From Corynebacterium singulare (GTDB taxonomy: Bacteria; Actinomycetota; Actinomycetes; Mycobacteriales; Mycobacteriaceae): a stretch of 64,000 bases of DNA. Both the position numbers and the translations under genes were made by a program. Below are positions 63,806 to 64,000 of this stretch, piece after piece. The notes under the pieces are model-generated. The model was not told the DNA's origin, ran no database searches, and worked only from the letters and a program-made list of their open reading frames with translations. Positions within the stretch are counted from its first letter, which is position 1. The number at the start of each line of letters is the position of its first letter. The stretch is taken from positions 2,033,993-2,097,992 of the forward strand of contig NZ_CP010827.1 of assembly GCF_000833575.1 (NCBI RefSeq). The letters are read 5' to 3'.

Positions 63806-64000
63806 TTAGCTCAGAAAACCGAACAGCTCGGCACTGCGCTGGGCAAGGCGCTCCAGGCGGGATTCCGTCATGGAGGCAATCTGGTCAATGACGGCGCGAT
63901 CACGCTCGAGATCGGTTTCTGCCTGGCGCCACCACAGGGCGAAGGTGGCATCGAGGGAACCGGGGGCTCCTGCCACGAGGTAGTCATAGACGCGGAAGAT
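63806..64000 (-). CDS. dgt: dGTPase-like protein (C-terminal end; 5' part beyond window)
   Basis: Hand translation from the right edge gives 64 residues to the stop at 63806, starting IFRVYDYLVAGAP and ending with ASMTESRLERLAQR, which matches the end of deoxyguanosinetriphosphate triphosphohydrolase-like proteins (DQIASMTxxR). In corynebacteria and mycobacteria dgt neighbours dnaG, which supports the call. The HD domain is outside the window. Confidence 0.8.
   Translation of the reverse strand: MFRVYDYLVAGAPGSLDATFALWWRQAETDLERDRAVIDQIASMTESRLERLAQRSAELFGFLS

Overview
The window looks like chromosome of a Corynebacterium. The strongest hints are the dgt-dnaG block with a primase whose CHC2 zinc ligands are degenerate, a small YtxH-like gene beside dnaG, many probable leaderless or GTG/TTG starts, moderately high GC in the core genes, and galU and wecBC envelope genes. 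The species cannot be fixed from the sequence alone. All family names below come from motifs read by eye; no database search was run.

1-29.5 kb is an accessory, defence-rich region. It starts with a complete type I-E CRISPR-Cas operon on the minus strand (cas3-cse1-cse2-cas7-cas5-cas6e-cas1-cas2; cas2 runs off the left edge and the main array must lie beyond it). Between cas3 and the divergent flanking gene sits a two-repeat, degenerate mini-CRISPR. The start of its 20-nt spacer matches the probable -35 region of the cas3 promoter, with a mismatch only at guide position 6, so it may be a self-repressing guide for the cas operon. Next come a GIY-YIG nuclease gene, an AAA ATPase, ohr (peroxide resistance), an orphan excisionase-like regulator with a 50-residue TTG-start gene and shared palindromic operators, a primase-polymerase/helicase fusion of the TOTE-conflict type, a small unknown gene, and a complete Wadjet operon (jetABCD). 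The primase-helicase module is flanked by two copies of a segment covering the jetA start. Two AT-rich inserts follow: an AIPR-family abortive-infection protein, whose left edge replaced the jetD tail and whose right edge truncated another gene, and an OLD/PARIS-like ATPase-TOPRIM protein lying between an amino-acid permease gene and a decayed copy of it.

29.7-59 kb is an envelope-polysaccharide locus: galU, a secreted beta-propeller protein, a heparinase-II/III-like protein, a TupA-like ATP-grasp enzyme, many glycosyltransferases (several with two catalytic domains in one chain), a TagGH-like ABC exporter, a UDP-sugar epimerase, and wecC and wecB (UDP-ManNAc/ManNAcA supply). Three small proteins of unknown function (133, 192 and 224 residues) are wired into the operon by overlaps. 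The parts fit a cytoplasmically assembled, ABC-exported cell-surface glycan containing ManNAc or ManNAcA. A tRNA-Asn gene and a MINPP-like secreted phosphatase sit inside this region.

59-64 kb returns to core genes: a secreted PAP2 phosphatase, a tiny secreted peptide, the YtxH-like protein, dnaG, a membrane-anchored barnase-type RNase with its barstar, and the end of dgt.
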